DNA from: Sagittula sp. P11 | Lineage (GTDB): Bacteria; Pseudomonadota; Alphaproteobacteria; Rhodobacterales; Rhodobacteraceae | Direction of reading: 5' to 3' | Assembly (NCBI RefSeq): GCF_002814095.1 | Contig: NZ_CP021913.1 | Location: 1,364,001 to 1,428,000 of the forward strand | DNA: 64,000 nucleotides | Shown: positions 53,092 through 61,464 of the stretch, piece after piece | Layout of the letters: each line of letters opens with the position of its first letter | Numbering within the stretch: position 1 is the stretch's first letter | Program-made: the position numbers and the translations under genes | The notes under the pieces: generated by a model | What the model was told of the DNA's origin: nothing | The model's database searches: none | What the model saw: the letters and a program-made list of their open reading frames with translations, nothing else

Positions 53092-53328
53092 ATGAAACGC
53101 ATCCTCGCCCCGGCCCTTGCGGCCATCGCCCTCCTCACGCCCGCTCTGGCCTCTGCCGCCTGTTCGGTGGAATACAAGGCAAAGCAGGACGACCCCCTGC
53201 GGCTTGACCATGGTACGATCGTCATTGACGCCTGCGAGTCTGACGCGCAGGTCGAACGCGAGGTCCGCACCCGGCTTGCCGCACAGGGGTGGATCCTGCT
53301 CAAGATCCTTGGAACCACCTCCGGATAA
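53092..53328 (+). CDS. small exported protein, conserved-looking
   Basis: 78 residues with a signal peptide (RILAPALAAIALLTPALASAA) and a mature 55-residue domain with two cysteines (ACSVEYKAKQDDPLRLDHG, DACESDAQVEREV). No known function. It lies 7 bases before the membrane winged-helix gene on the same strand, so the two are likely co-transcribed. Confidence 0.7.
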   Translation: MKRILAPALAAIALLTPALASAACSVEYKAKQDDPLRLDHGTIVIDACESDAQVEREVRTRLAAQGWILLKILGTTSG

Positions 53329-53335
53329 AGCCACG

Positions 53336-54040
53336 ATGCCGCCTCTTGCCGTCTCCGTTTTCGAAAGCCTGCGTTCCGGCAGCCGCCTCGTCTCTCTGGG
53401 CATCGCGGCCATCGTCGCGATCCTGGCCGTGACGGGGGCGCTGCTGATCCTCACCCTGCCCGACGCCAACGCCTTCAACGCGCGGGTGGAGCGGATCTTC
53501 GTCGAGAACGACGCACTGACCGGCGAGGGCGAGATCAAGCTGCTGGAGATCCTGGCACAGTCGGGCACGGCCTTCTCGGACGTGCTGGCCAGCTACCGCA
53601 CGATCATCTTCGTCCTCTTGATCTTCGCCACGGCGCTCCTGGTGGCGGCGCTCGTGTTCCTCGTGATGCTGGTCACGCTCAACCGCCGCATGGCCCAGAT
53701 CGAACGGTCGGGGATCGAGGTCTCGTCGCTCATCATCTCGCGCGAGGAGCGGACGGTCTACCTCAACACCATGGGCTTCAAGCTGACCGACGCGATGATG
53801 GAGACGCTCTCCGTCCTTGCGGAGGCGCGGCTCGACGACGAGATGCTGACCGGCGCACAGATCGAGGCGATGATCTCCGGCAAGTCGGAGGCCGACTGCG
53901 AGGAAGCCGCCGGCGCCACCCGCATCAAGCGGCTGCGCGACGGGCTGGGCAACCAGATCGTGTCGGAACTGCTGGTCAAGAACATCGCCCGCCGCGGTTA
54001 CGTCCTCGCCATCGACAAGGGCGTGATCGAGATGGTCTGA
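53336..54040 (+). CDS. membrane protein with a C-terminal OmpR-like winged helix
   Basis: 234 residues. Two membrane helices are clear, at about 21-41 (LGIAAIVAILAVTGALLILT) and 84-112 (TIIFVLLIFATALLVAALVF), with a 40-residue loop between that would face the periplasm. The C-terminal 100 residues show the OmpR/PhoB effector pattern: ISREERTVYLNTMGFKLTDA, ATRIKRLRDGLGNQI and KNIARRGYVLAID. It could bind DNA or act as a protein-binding winged helix at the membrane. No cognate target is visible other than neighbouring genes. Confidence 0.75.
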   Translation: MPPLAVSVFESLRSGSRLVSLGIAAIVAILAVTGALLILTLPDANAFNARVERIFVENDALTGEGEIKLLEILAQSGTAFSDVLASYRTIIFVLLIFATALLVAALVFLVMLVTLNRRMAQIERSGIEVSSLIISREERTVYLNTMGFKLTDAMMETLSVLAEARLDDEMLTGAQIEAMISGKSEADCEEAAGATRIKRLRDGLGNQIVSELLVKNIARRGYVLAIDKGVIEMV

Positions 54041-54120
54041 CCGGGCGCAGGCACGCTGTCAGCCGTGCCGCCCTCGACCGACGATCCCCACATGCCGCGC
54101 GGGACCGGGCGCAACCCGAT

Positions 54121-54146
54121 GTAGGGCGGGGCTTTGCGCCGCCACC
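54121..54146. repeat. GTAGGGYGGGG hairpin repeat (copy B)
   Basis: GGCGG-GGCTTTGCG-CCGCC forms the stem; it shares flanks CGCAACCCGAT and GGACAG with 35055-35080. Lies just after the halogenase stop, on the convergent side of the winged-helix gene. Confidence 0.5.
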
Positions 54147-54156
54147 CTCAGGACAG

Positions 54157-55749
54157 TCAGAACAGCACAGCCTCGTCGGCCACCACCCCCAGCGTCTGCC
54201 GCGTCACCGCGCCATCCTTCGCCTCTCCGCGCAGCACCCGCAGCGCGCGGCGGTGATCGGCCTTCACCTTCACGACCGCCATGTTCCGAGCCGCACTGTC
54301 GCGCAGGAACCCTTTCCAGCGTTTCTCGGACAGGGCGAAAGAGCGGTTCAGGCGCGCCGCGCCCCAGCCGTTCTCGTAGACCCGCTTGCCCAGAAGCACC
54401 GCCTGGAAGGTGTTGTGATCGAAGAGGTTCGCCCGACCGATGTCCATCTCCACCGGCAGTTGCCGCTGCCAGAGGTCCAGCCAGCCCTCCAGCCGGTCCG
54501 AGATCTTCAGCCCGCGCGCATCGCGCCAGTAGTCCGTGTCCGTCCGGTTGCCGAGCCGGTAGTGCAGGCAGATGAAATCGCGCACCTCGTTGTACATCTC
54601 GTCGGCGCAGCGGTTGTAGGCGGCGCGCGTCGATTCCTCGTAATCCTGGCTGGGGAAGTACTGCAGCAGCCAGCGGATCCCCATGTCGATCATGTGGATC
54701 GCGGTCGATTCCAGCGGCTCGATAAAGCCGCCGGACAGCCCCAGCGCGATGCAGTTCTTCACCCACGCACGCCGCATCCGCCCGATGCGCATCGGGATCA
54801 CCCGCGGCTCTGCCCCCTTCGGCGCGCGGTCGCCCAGGTGCGCCAGGAACTCATCCCGTGCGGCGTCATCCGTCCGGTGCGCACTGGAATAGACATAGCC
54901 CGTCCCGATCCGGTGGTAGAGCGGCACGGCCCAGCTCCACCCGGCGCCAAGCGCGGTGGAGGACGTGGCCGCCGGCAGCCTTTCCGGATCCGGATGCGGG
55001 ATCGGCAGCGCCATGGCCCGGTCGTTGGCGAGGTAATCGGAGTAGTTCTCGAACGGCTCGCCCAGCGCCTCGCGGATCACCAGCCCCTTGAAGCCGGTGC
55101 AGTCGATGACAAGCTGCACGGGCCGCCGCCCCGTCTGCCGCAGCTTCAGCGCCGCGACATGGCCCGTGTCATCCAGTTCGACCCCGTCCACATCGTCCAG
55201 CACATGCTCCACCCCGCGTGCCACGCCGACCTCCGCCAGCATCTTCGCAAAGGCGCCCGCGTCGAGGTGATAGGCGTAGCCCGCGCGCGGCATCGGGTCG
55301 TTCGCCGCGTTGAAGGACAGCGGGCCCTTGCCCGCGTCGAGCAGGTCCATCAGCGGCGAAAACGACTGGATGTAATCCCGCCGGCCCGCGCCGAACGCCT
55401 GGAAGTAATGCCCGACCTCGACCCCGTCGATCTTTGGCGGCGGCGCAAAGGGGTTCATGTAGTCGAAGGGCCGCCCCTTGTGATCGACGTTCCAGCCGCG
55501 GAACATCACGCCCATCTTGAAGGACGTGTTGCAGCGCCGGAAGAACTCCTTGTCGTCGATGCCCATCTCGCGCAGCGTCACCGGCATGTGCGGGACAGTC
55601 GCCTCGCCCACGCCGACGGTCGGCACGTTGGGCGATTCGATCAGCGTGATCGCGATCTTCGGCGCGCACTTGCTGCGCAGATAGGTTGCTGCCAGCCAAC
55701 CGGCCGTGCCGCCCCCGACAACAGTGATCGATGTGACCGGCTCCGCCAT
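54157..55749 (-). CDS. flavin-dependent tryptophan halogenase family protein
   Basis: 530-residue FADH2-dependent halogenase-type enzyme. It has the FAD motif VVGGGTAGWLAA, the catalytic-lysine segment NTSFKMGVMFRGW (lysine equivalent to K79 of PrnA), the halogenase motif GWSWAVPLY (W-x-W-x-I/V-P) and LEPLESTAIHMI with the conserved glutamate. The substrate is unknown: free tryptophan and other aromatics are both possible. No flavin reductase or biosynthetic gene is adjacent. The ATG at 55749 gives the family N terminus. Confidence 0.86.
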   Translation of the reverse strand: MAEPVTSITVVGGGTAGWLAATYLRSKCAPKIAITLIESPNVPTVGVGEATVPHMPVTLREMGIDDKEFFRRCNTSFKMGVMFRGWNVDHKGRPFDYMNPFAPPPKIDGVEVGHYFQAFGAGRRDYIQSFSPLMDLLDAGKGPLSFNAANDPMPRAGYAYHLDAGAFAKMLAEVGVARGVEHVLDDVDGVELDDTGHVAALKLRQTGRRPVQLVIDCTGFKGLVIREALGEPFENYSDYLANDRAMALPIPHPDPERLPAATSSTALGAGWSWAVPLYHRIGTGYVYSSAHRTDDAARDEFLAHLGDRAPKGAEPRVIPMRIGRMRRAWVKNCIALGLSGGFIEPLESTAIHMIDMGIRWLLQYFPSQDYEESTRAAYNRCADEMYNEVRDFICLHYRLGNRTDTDYWRDARGLKISDRLEGWLDLWQRQLPVEMDIGRANLFDHNTFQAVLLGKRVYENGWGAARLNRSFALSEKRWKGFLRDSAARNMAVVKVKADHRRALRVLRGEAKDGAVTRQTLGVVADEAVLF

Positions 55750-55892
55750 GCTGTGCATCCCGCAGATGTTATGTGGAGCGACAGAATACAGCCGCCGGGG
55801 CCCCGCGCCAGCACGAGGGGGCACATCTGCAGTGCGCGTATCCCAAAGGCCACAAGAGCTGACGCCGGGACCGGCGCCGCCCCCGTTGCCAA

Positions 55893-56639
55893 TCACCCCT
55901 GCCGAAGGCCGTCCGGCAGCGGCAGCGTATCGGGTGCGGGGAGGCCGGCCAGTTTCAGCATGTGCCACGCCAGCACCTGGTTCGAGGCGAGCACCGGCAG
56001 ACCCAGTTCCGCCGTCAGCGGTCCCAGCAGGTCCGCCGTACGCAGGTTCGTGCAGGACAGGAACAGCCCGTCGATGCCGCCGCCCCGCGCCACCTCGCGC
56101 GCCGCCGCCGCGATCGAGGCAGGCGCAATCCGCGCCACCCGCGCCTCCTCCTCTTCGCCGAAGGACAAGGTCCGCGTCACCGCCACGCCGCCTGCATCGA
56201 AGGCGGCGCAGAGTGGCTCCGACACGTCCGCCACGTAGGGTGAGACCACGCCGATCCGCTGCAGCCCCAGCGCATGCAAGGCCGCCAGCCCCGCCGTCAG
56301 CGGGTCGGTCACCGCGGCGGTCGTGGCGCCCGCCGCGACCTGTCCGTGCACCTCCTCCGCCCCCAGCAGCGCCGTGCCGGAGGTGCAGGCATAGGCGATC
56401 ACGTCGAAGTGCGCCGCGGGGGGCAGAAGCTGCGCCGCGGCGGTCAGCCCCACCTTCATGCCCGCGATGCTGCCCGGTGTCAGCGTGTCGCCGGACCGCA
56501 GCCGCGTGACGTGCAGCCTGGCCCCCGTCGCGGGCAGGTAGCGGCGCAGATCGGCCTCCACCGTCTCATCCACGTGCAGCGAGATCAGGCCCAGCACACC
56601 GCGCGGCGGCTCATCCAGATCGTAGGGAAAGCCCCTCAT
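55893..56639 (-). CDS. Asp/Glu racemase-like protein (EutA/maleate isomerase type)
   Basis: 248 residues. The two active cysteines of the superfamily are in AYACTSGTALLG (first) and LFLSCTNLRTADLL (second), and the N-terminal VLGLISLHVDETVEADLRRY matches the arylmalonate decarboxylase/maleate isomerase branch. Relatives occur in ectoine breakdown clusters as EutA. Overlaps the M24 gene by ATGA. The reaction here is inferred to be racemisation or isomerisation of an amino acid intermediate. Confidence 0.8.
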   Translation of the reverse strand: MRGFPYDLDEPPRGVLGLISLHVDETVEADLRRYLPATGARLHVTRLRSGDTLTPGSIAGMKVGLTAAAQLLPPAAHFDVIAYACTSGTALLGAEEVHGQVAAGATTAAVTDPLTAGLAALHALGLQRIGVVSPYVADVSEPLCAAFDAGGVAVTRTLSFGEEEEARVARIAPASIAAAAREVARGGGIDGLFLSCTNLRTADLLGPLTAELGLPVLASNQVLAWHMLKLAGLPAPDTLPLPDGLRQG

Positions 56640-57799
56640 GTCAGCACCGGCAGCTCTTCGGGCGCGCGCGGCGACAGCAGCTCCGGCCCGTCCGCGCGCA
56701 GCACGATGTTCTCCTCGTGCACCAGCATCCGGCCCGGCACGACCCATGCGCCCGGTTCCAGCGTCAGGACCATGCCTTCGCGCAATGCGGTGTCGTCCAG
56801 CGGCGTGAACGAAGGCCACTCCGTCAGCGTCACGCCCAGCCCATGCCCCAGCCGCCCGCCGCCTGGCGCCACCCCGCGCGCCGTCAGCCCGTCCGACAGG
56901 ATCCGGTGCGCGTCGCTTGCCAGCATCCCGGGCCGCAGCCGGTCCAGCGCATCCTCCGTCGCCTGCCACAACGCCTCATGCACCCGCCGCACTGCATCGG
57001 AGGGCGCGCCCACCGCATAATTCCTGTCGAAATCGCAGAAGTAGCCGTCCCGCACAGCGCCCGTGTCCAGCATCAGCACGTCGCCCGGCACCATCGGCTC
57101 GGGCCCTGCAGGCGAGATCACGTCGGCATACCCGTCCGGACCCGCCGCGCCCGCGACATAGCTCACCCAGTCGGCGCCCTCCTCCAGCAGCAGCCGCTGG
57201 AAGTCGCGGAACACCGCGTCGAGCGGCCGACCCTGTCCGGCAATCTCCGACACCCGGTCGAAGGCACGCCCGGCAATGGCACAACTTGCCCGGATCTTCT
57301 CGACCTCCGCCGCGCTCTTGACCTCCCGCACCCGCTGCACGACCTCCGTCCCGTCGACGAAGCGGCGCGGTGCGATGGCCGCCGACACCCGCGCGTAATC
57401 CGTGAGCGGCATCCGCAGGTGCGTTTCCAGCCCCATGGGCACGCCGATCCGTCCGGTCCCCGGCACGAGGTCACACAGGGTCGCCGCCAACAGCGAAACC
57501 CCGTCGTCTCCGGGACAGGGCGCATCCCACGTCCGGATGTCCTCCATCCACGTGCGCGCCATCAGGTCCGCCCCGATGGAGGGGATCACCGCCACCGGAT
57601 CGCCATCAACGGGCACCACGACGAACCATGGCCGCGCCGGGCTCTCCCAGAAGCGGGTCAGGAAACCGGTGACATAGAACACGTCCGCCGCAGCGGTCAG
57701 CAGCAGCGCGTCGATCCCCTGTGCGGCCATCGCCGACTGCAAACGCGCAACGCGGCCCCGGTACTCCGCAGCGTCGAAGACCAGCGACCGGTCAGCCAT
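56636..57799 (-). CDS. M24-family (Xaa-Pro peptidase-like) hydrolase
   Basis: 387 residues. An N-terminal creatinase-like domain precedes the pita-bread fold with metal ligands in MLDTGAVRDGYFCDFDRNY (two Asp), GRLGHGLGV (His), LTLEPGAW (Glu) and VHEENIV (Glu). Besides peptidases the family includes ectoine hydrolase DoeA and creatinase. With a racemase-like and a PLP lyase gene on either side, overlapping by 4 and 8 bases, a role in opening an amide or cyclic amino acid is more likely than general proteolysis. Confidence 0.85.
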   Translation of the reverse strand: MADRSLVFDAAEYRGRVARLQSAMAAQGIDALLLTAAADVFYVTGFLTRFWESPARPWFVVVPVDGDPVAVIPSIGADLMARTWMEDIRTWDAPCPGDDGVSLLAATLCDLVPGTGRIGVPMGLETHLRMPLTDYARVSAAIAPRRFVDGTEVVQRVREVKSAAEVEKIRASCAIAGRAFDRVSEIAGQGRPLDAVFRDFQRLLLEEGADWVSYVAGAAGPDGYADVISPAGPEPMVPGDVLMLDTGAVRDGYFCDFDRNYAVGAPSDAVRRVHEALWQATEDALDRLRPGMLASDAHRILSDGLTARGVAPGGGRLGHGLGVTLTEWPSFTPLDDTALREGMVLTLEPGAWVVPGRMLVHEENIVLRADGPELLSPRAPEELPVLT

Positions 57800-58835
57800 C
57801 CTCCGGCCCTTCGCTGAGGATGGTCAGCACGCGCGCATCTGGCCCAAGGCCCAGCCCCGCGATCAGCGCCGCCAGCCCCGCACCGCCCGACGGCGTCGTC
57901 GCCAGGCCGAGGTCCGCCAGCACCGCGACACCGGCATCCGCCTCCTCCTCGGTGATCGTCACGAAAGCGTCCGCATCGCGCGACAGCCCGGCCAGCGCAA
58001 TCATCGACGGCGTCTTGCAGTCGAGCCGCCCCATGGCGGAGACAGGCCCGTTCGCCGTGACCAATTTACCCGCCCGGATGCTTTCCGTCAGTGCCGGGGC
58101 ATAGGCCGGCTCCACGACGATGATCTGCGGTGCGTCGCCCCAGATTTTGCGCGCATGGACCGCCACGGCCGCCGCCAGCCCGCCCACACCGGCCTGCAAG
58201 AGGATATGGGTCGGCGGCTCCGGCATCTGCGCCACGGCCTCCGCCGCAAGCTGCAGGTAGCCTTCCATGACCCGCAGCGGCAGCCCGGTGTAGCCTTCCC
58301 ACGAACTGTCCGACAGCAGTGTCCAGCCCTTTTCCGCCGCGCTCTGCTCTGCTGCCATCATGCTGGCCTCGTAATCGATCCCGGCGCGCAGGACCTCTGC
58401 GCCACGGTCACGCAGCCGTTCGGCAAAGGCCTCCGGCACGGTCTCGGCCAGAACGATCACCGCCCGCGCGCCGAACACCCTTGCACCGGCGGCGACGGAG
58501 AGACCGTGGTTCCCCGCGCTCGCCGCCACGTAGGTCCGGCCCATCAGCGCCTTCTGCAGATCCTCGGAGCCCGCGGTCACCGCCTCCCGCGCGATGGCAT
58601 GGGCTGCCCCCAGCGCCTTGAAGCTGCCCAGCCCCATGCGCCCCCGCTCATCCTTGACCCAGACCCGCGCCACTCCGACACGGACGGCCAAGTCCGTCAC
58701 GTCATGCAAGGGCGTCTCCGCATGCCGGGGACAGGAGGTCAGAAGCTGCGCAACACCGGCAGCCTCGGCCAGCGGCAGGACATCCGCCGGGCCGAGCCCC
58801 CTGCCACGCCACGGGTTTGTCAGAACTTCAGGCAA
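57792..58835 (-). CDS. diaminopropionate ammonia-lyase-like PLP enzyme
   Basis: 347 residues, fold type II. The PLP lysine is in GLGSFKALGAAHA near residue 72, the substrate loop ASAGNHGLSVA follows, and LQAGVGGLAAAVAV is the phosphate-binding-type glycine stretch. The N-terminal NPWRGRGLGP and VKDERGRMGLGSFKALG pattern is closest to diaminopropionate ammonia-lyases, with threonine dehydratase-like EutB an alternative. Start is TTG at 58835 with GGAAGGGA upstream. First gene of the three-gene operon. Confidence 0.82.
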   Translation of the reverse strand: MPEVLTNPWRGRGLGPADVLPLAEAAGVAQLLTSCPRHAETPLHDVTDLAVRVGVARVWVKDERGRMGLGSFKALGAAHAIAREAVTAGSEDLQKALMGRTYVAASAGNHGLSVAAGARVFGARAVIVLAETVPEAFAERLRDRGAEVLRAGIDYEASMMAAEQSAAEKGWTLLSDSSWEGYTGLPLRVMEGYLQLAAEAVAQMPEPPTHILLQAGVGGLAAAVAVHARKIWGDAPQIIVVEPAYAPALTESIRAGKLVTANGPVSAMGRLDCKTPSMIALAGLSRDADAFVTITEEEADAGVAVLADLGLATTPSGGAGLAALIAGLGLGPDARVLTILSEGPEDG

Positions 58836-59079
58836 AGGCAGGTCCCTTCCACGGTGACTTGCCCCCGATCATGGGCACCCCGCGCCAAGAGCGCAACCGC
58901 AGCGATGTAGAATGGCGATCCCGGCAGGACTTGGTTGCGATTACTGCTCTCACCACACCCAATAAAATCAGATAGTTAAATACCTGACATCCCGGGGCTT
59001 GCAACTGCGTGTGTCATCTGCCCACCAGAAGGGCATACTGTACCAAGCATGCCCCCCCAGTGGACAGGCAGAACAAAAG

Positions 59080-59390
59080 GCAAGTTCCTGACTTCTGCAA
59101 ATCCGGCATACGGACCTATCGGAGATACCGGGTTCCGCTGCGATCTTCCGCTTGTTCAGGCCTTCCTTCAGGAGCTCCTGTGCGCGCCCTGAGAGGCGCC
59201 GGGCGTTAGGCTGACGACCCTTGTATCGTCCGGCAGACCTGACCTTCCGAATGCCCTCACGCTGCCTCTCAAGCATCATTTTCCGTTCGAACTGGGCCAC
59301 TACCCAAGGACATTCAGCATGAGCTTCCCGGTGGCTGTGGTGGTGTCCAGTCCAAGGCTCAGTATCCGGACCCCATCGCGCCTTACCCGA
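59080..59390 (-). pseudogene. frameshifted remnant of a serine resolvase/invertase
   Basis: The minus strand encodes VRILSLGLDTTTATGKLMLN in one frame, then after a one-base loss near 59304 continues in another with VVAQFERKMMLERQREGI, RSAGRYKGRQPNARRL and a helix-turn-helix ending GISDRSVCRI. These are the hinge and C-terminal parts of a Tn3-type resolvase. The catalytic serine end is missing, so it is inactive. The surrounding 58836-59079 stretch is AT-richer and has no gene. Confidence 0.8.
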
Positions 59391-59422
59391 AGCCCAACAG
59401 CCCAAGCCTACCGCATCGCCGC

Positions 59423-60286
59423 TCAGAAGATCCGCATTTGACGTGACAATCGCTTCCAGTCGCCCATGCGGCGGGCCAGATCGGCGCCCGACCCGCTGGC
59501 GGTGGCGTGGATCAGAAGGCTTGTCGCTGCGGTTATGCCAAGGGTCGATTCAAGAAACAGCCCGGTCTTCGACGGCGTGTTGATCACCGCGTCAGTCACA
59601 TCATGCGCCCAGTGGCAATACTCGTCCGTCACCACCACCACGTCGCGGCCCTGATCGCGGGCAATGCGTGCCAGCGTCTCGCATTCGGAAGCATAGGGAA
59701 TCACATCGATGATCAACAAACAGCTTCCCCCCTCAGGCAGCGGATCGAGCCATTCCGAAAGCATGCTGTCATGCCCCGACAGGAATCGCACGCGCGGCCG
59801 CGCCAGCGCCAAGCGGCGGGCAACGTCCTCGGCCAGCCCACGCACGGTCTGAAAGCCCGTCACGTGCACCTCGGCAGACTGGCGCAGGTACCGCTCGGCC
59901 GCCGCGAAACCGGGACTGTCGATCTTTCCGTAAACCGTGCTGACGGCCAGCAGTTCGGCATCCCTCTGGGCCTGCCAGTCGCTTGACAGTTCTGTGTCCC
60001 GAGGCAGGCTCTCGCCAATGATAGAGTAGCGGTGCCGCAGCATCGCCTTGAACTCCTTGAGCCCCGCGCAGCCGAAGCGGCGCAGCATCCGGCCCACGGT
60101 GATCTCGGCCACTCCGGCCTTCTGCGCGATGCCCTTGCCCGACTCGAAAGAGATGGACGCACGGTTAAGCAGAAAATACTGCGCCACCTTCGCCTCTTGC
60201 TTGGGCAGATCAGACAGGCCCGCCTCCATCTTGCTCATTAGTTCATCAATTGAGGCCTCGGCATACGAGGAAAAGCCGTTGGGCAT
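59423..60286 (-). CDS. MurR/RpiR family transcriptional regulator
   Basis: 287 residues: an N-terminal HTH_6 domain (LPKQEAKVAQYFLLNRASIS, GIAQKAGVAEITVGRMLRRF) and a C-terminal SIS sugar-isomerase-like domain (AEVHVTGFQTVRGLAEDVAR, GGSCLLIIDVIPYASE). It probably controls the divergent ABC transporter operon in response to a phosphorylated or related ligand. The ATG at 60286 has GGAG 7 bases upstream; two further in-frame ATGs lie just above. Confidence 0.85.
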   Translation of the reverse strand: MPNGFSSYAEASIDELMSKMEAGLSDLPKQEAKVAQYFLLNRASISFESGKGIAQKAGVAEITVGRMLRRFGCAGLKEFKAMLRHRYSIIGESLPRDTELSSDWQAQRDAELLAVSTVYGKIDSPGFAAAERYLRQSAEVHVTGFQTVRGLAEDVARRLALARPRVRFLSGHDSMLSEWLDPLPEGGSCLLIIDVIPYASECETLARIARDQGRDVVVVTDEYCHWAHDVTDAVINTPSKTGLFLESTLGITAATSLLIHATASGSGADLARRMGDWKRLSRQMRIF

Positions 60287-60393
60287 GAGCATTCTCCACA
60301 TGACAGAAAAATAACATTTGACGGAAATGACAGTAACCAACCATTTTTCGACTGCAACAAGAATACTGCGAAAACTGCACAGGGAGCCTGAAC
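60287..60393. promoter_or_regulatory. divergent control region between the RpiR gene and the ABC operon
   Basis: AT-rich gap of 107 bases that must hold both promoters. TGACAG recurs at 60301-60306 and 60328-60333 with AACATTTGACGG between, a possible RpiR site; AGGGAG at about 60380 is the ribosome site of the binding-protein gene. Confidence 0.4.
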
Positions 60394-61416
60394 ATGAAAC
60401 CGATCCACCTTGCCACGACTGCGCTGATACTGTCCCCGATGGCGGCGATGGCACAGGAGACTCTGTCGCTTTACAATTGGGGCGACTACATCAATCCAGC
60501 CGTGCTCGAAGCGTTTACCGAGGAGACCGGCATCGAGGTGACGCTCGACACCTACGGCTCCAACGAGGAGATGCTGGCCAAGATCCAGGCCGGTGCAACG
60601 GGCTACGACATCGTCTTTCCGTCGGTGCATATGCACGACATCATGTTCCAGCTCGGCCTTTTGGCGAAGACCGACATCGGCGACGCCCACGGTTTCGAGA
60701 ACATCGACCCGCAGTTTGTCCGCGCCGAAACCGATCCCGACGCGGAATACTGCCTGCCCTACGCCTGGGGCAACGTCGGCATCGTCTACAACAAGGAATT
60801 GGCCGGCGACATCAACGGCTGGGAAGACTTCTTCGCCCTCGGTGCCGAAGGCAAGAAAATCACCCTGCTTGACGATCTGCGCGAAACCATCGGCATCGGC
60901 CTCATCATGACAGGCAATTCGGTCAACGCGACCGAACCGGAAAAGATTGCCGGCGCCGCTGACTACATCATCGACAACATCGAGGGCGTTACCGCGTTCA
61001 CTTATGACAGCGTGCCGCAGGTCATCTCCGGCGATGTAGCGGCGGCGCATTGGTATGTCGGCGCCAACATCTTCGTCGCCGAGAACCCCGATACCATCGA
61101 CTACATCATCCCCGAGGAAGGCGCGACGCTCTATCAGGAAGACATGTGCATGCTCGCCTCGGCACCGAACCCCGAGAACGCGAAAAAATTCATGGAGTTT
61201 TACCTGCGTCCGGAGATCGCCGCAATGAACGTGGAGCAGCAGATGAACGGCACGCCGAACATGCCCGCGCAAGAGCTCATCCCCGCCGAGATCGGTGCGA
61301 ACGAGACGATCTATCCTCCGCAGGACGTGTTGGAAAAGCTGGAAATCTTCAAGGATCTCGGTCGCGACCTACAACTCTACAATGCCGATTGGACGCGGAT
61401 CAAAACCTCCCAGTGA
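60394..61416 (+). CDS. polyamine-type ABC transporter substrate-binding protein
   Basis: 340-residue periplasmic protein of the PotD/PotF family, with a Sec signal (IHLATTALILSPMAAMA). Family landmarks are LSLYNWGDYINPAVLEAF, GSNEEMLAKIQAG, YDIVFPSVHMHDIM and PYAWGNVGIVYNKE. The ligand is inferred to be a polyamine or similar cationic amine; control by an RpiR regulator leaves room for other substrates. First gene of the operon. Confidence 0.85.
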   Translation: MKPIHLATTALILSPMAAMAQETLSLYNWGDYINPAVLEAFTEETGIEVTLDTYGSNEEMLAKIQAGATGYDIVFPSVHMHDIMFQLGLLAKTDIGDAHGFENIDPQFVRAETDPDAEYCLPYAWGNVGIVYNKELAGDINGWEDFFALGAEGKKITLLDDLRETIGIGLIMTGNSVNATEPEKIAGAADYIIDNIEGVTAFTYDSVPQVISGDVAAAHWYVGANIFVAENPDTIDYIIPEEGATLYQEDMCMLASAPNPENAKKFMEFYLRPEIAAMNVEQQMNGTPNMPAQELIPAEIGANETIYPPQDVLEKLEIFKDLGRDLQLYNADWTRIKTSQ

Positions 61417-61424
61417 CCCCTTGT

Positions 61425-61445
61425 CCGGCGGGCAACGCCCGCCGG
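61425..61445 (+). terminator. intercistronic hairpin after the binding-protein gene
   Basis: CCGGCGGGC-AAC-GCCCGCCGG is a perfect 9-bp stem with a 3-base loop and no T-tract. Such hairpins often stabilise the upstream part of the message so that more binding protein than ATPase is made. Confidence 0.6.
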
Positions 61446-61464
61446 CGAACCTGATTGGACGACC

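Noticed and set aside
52820-53318. Upstream extension of the small basic exported protein
   Set aside because: The longer frame runs through the divergent small exported protein gene; the ATG at 52907 has a ribosome site and starts a clear signal peptide.
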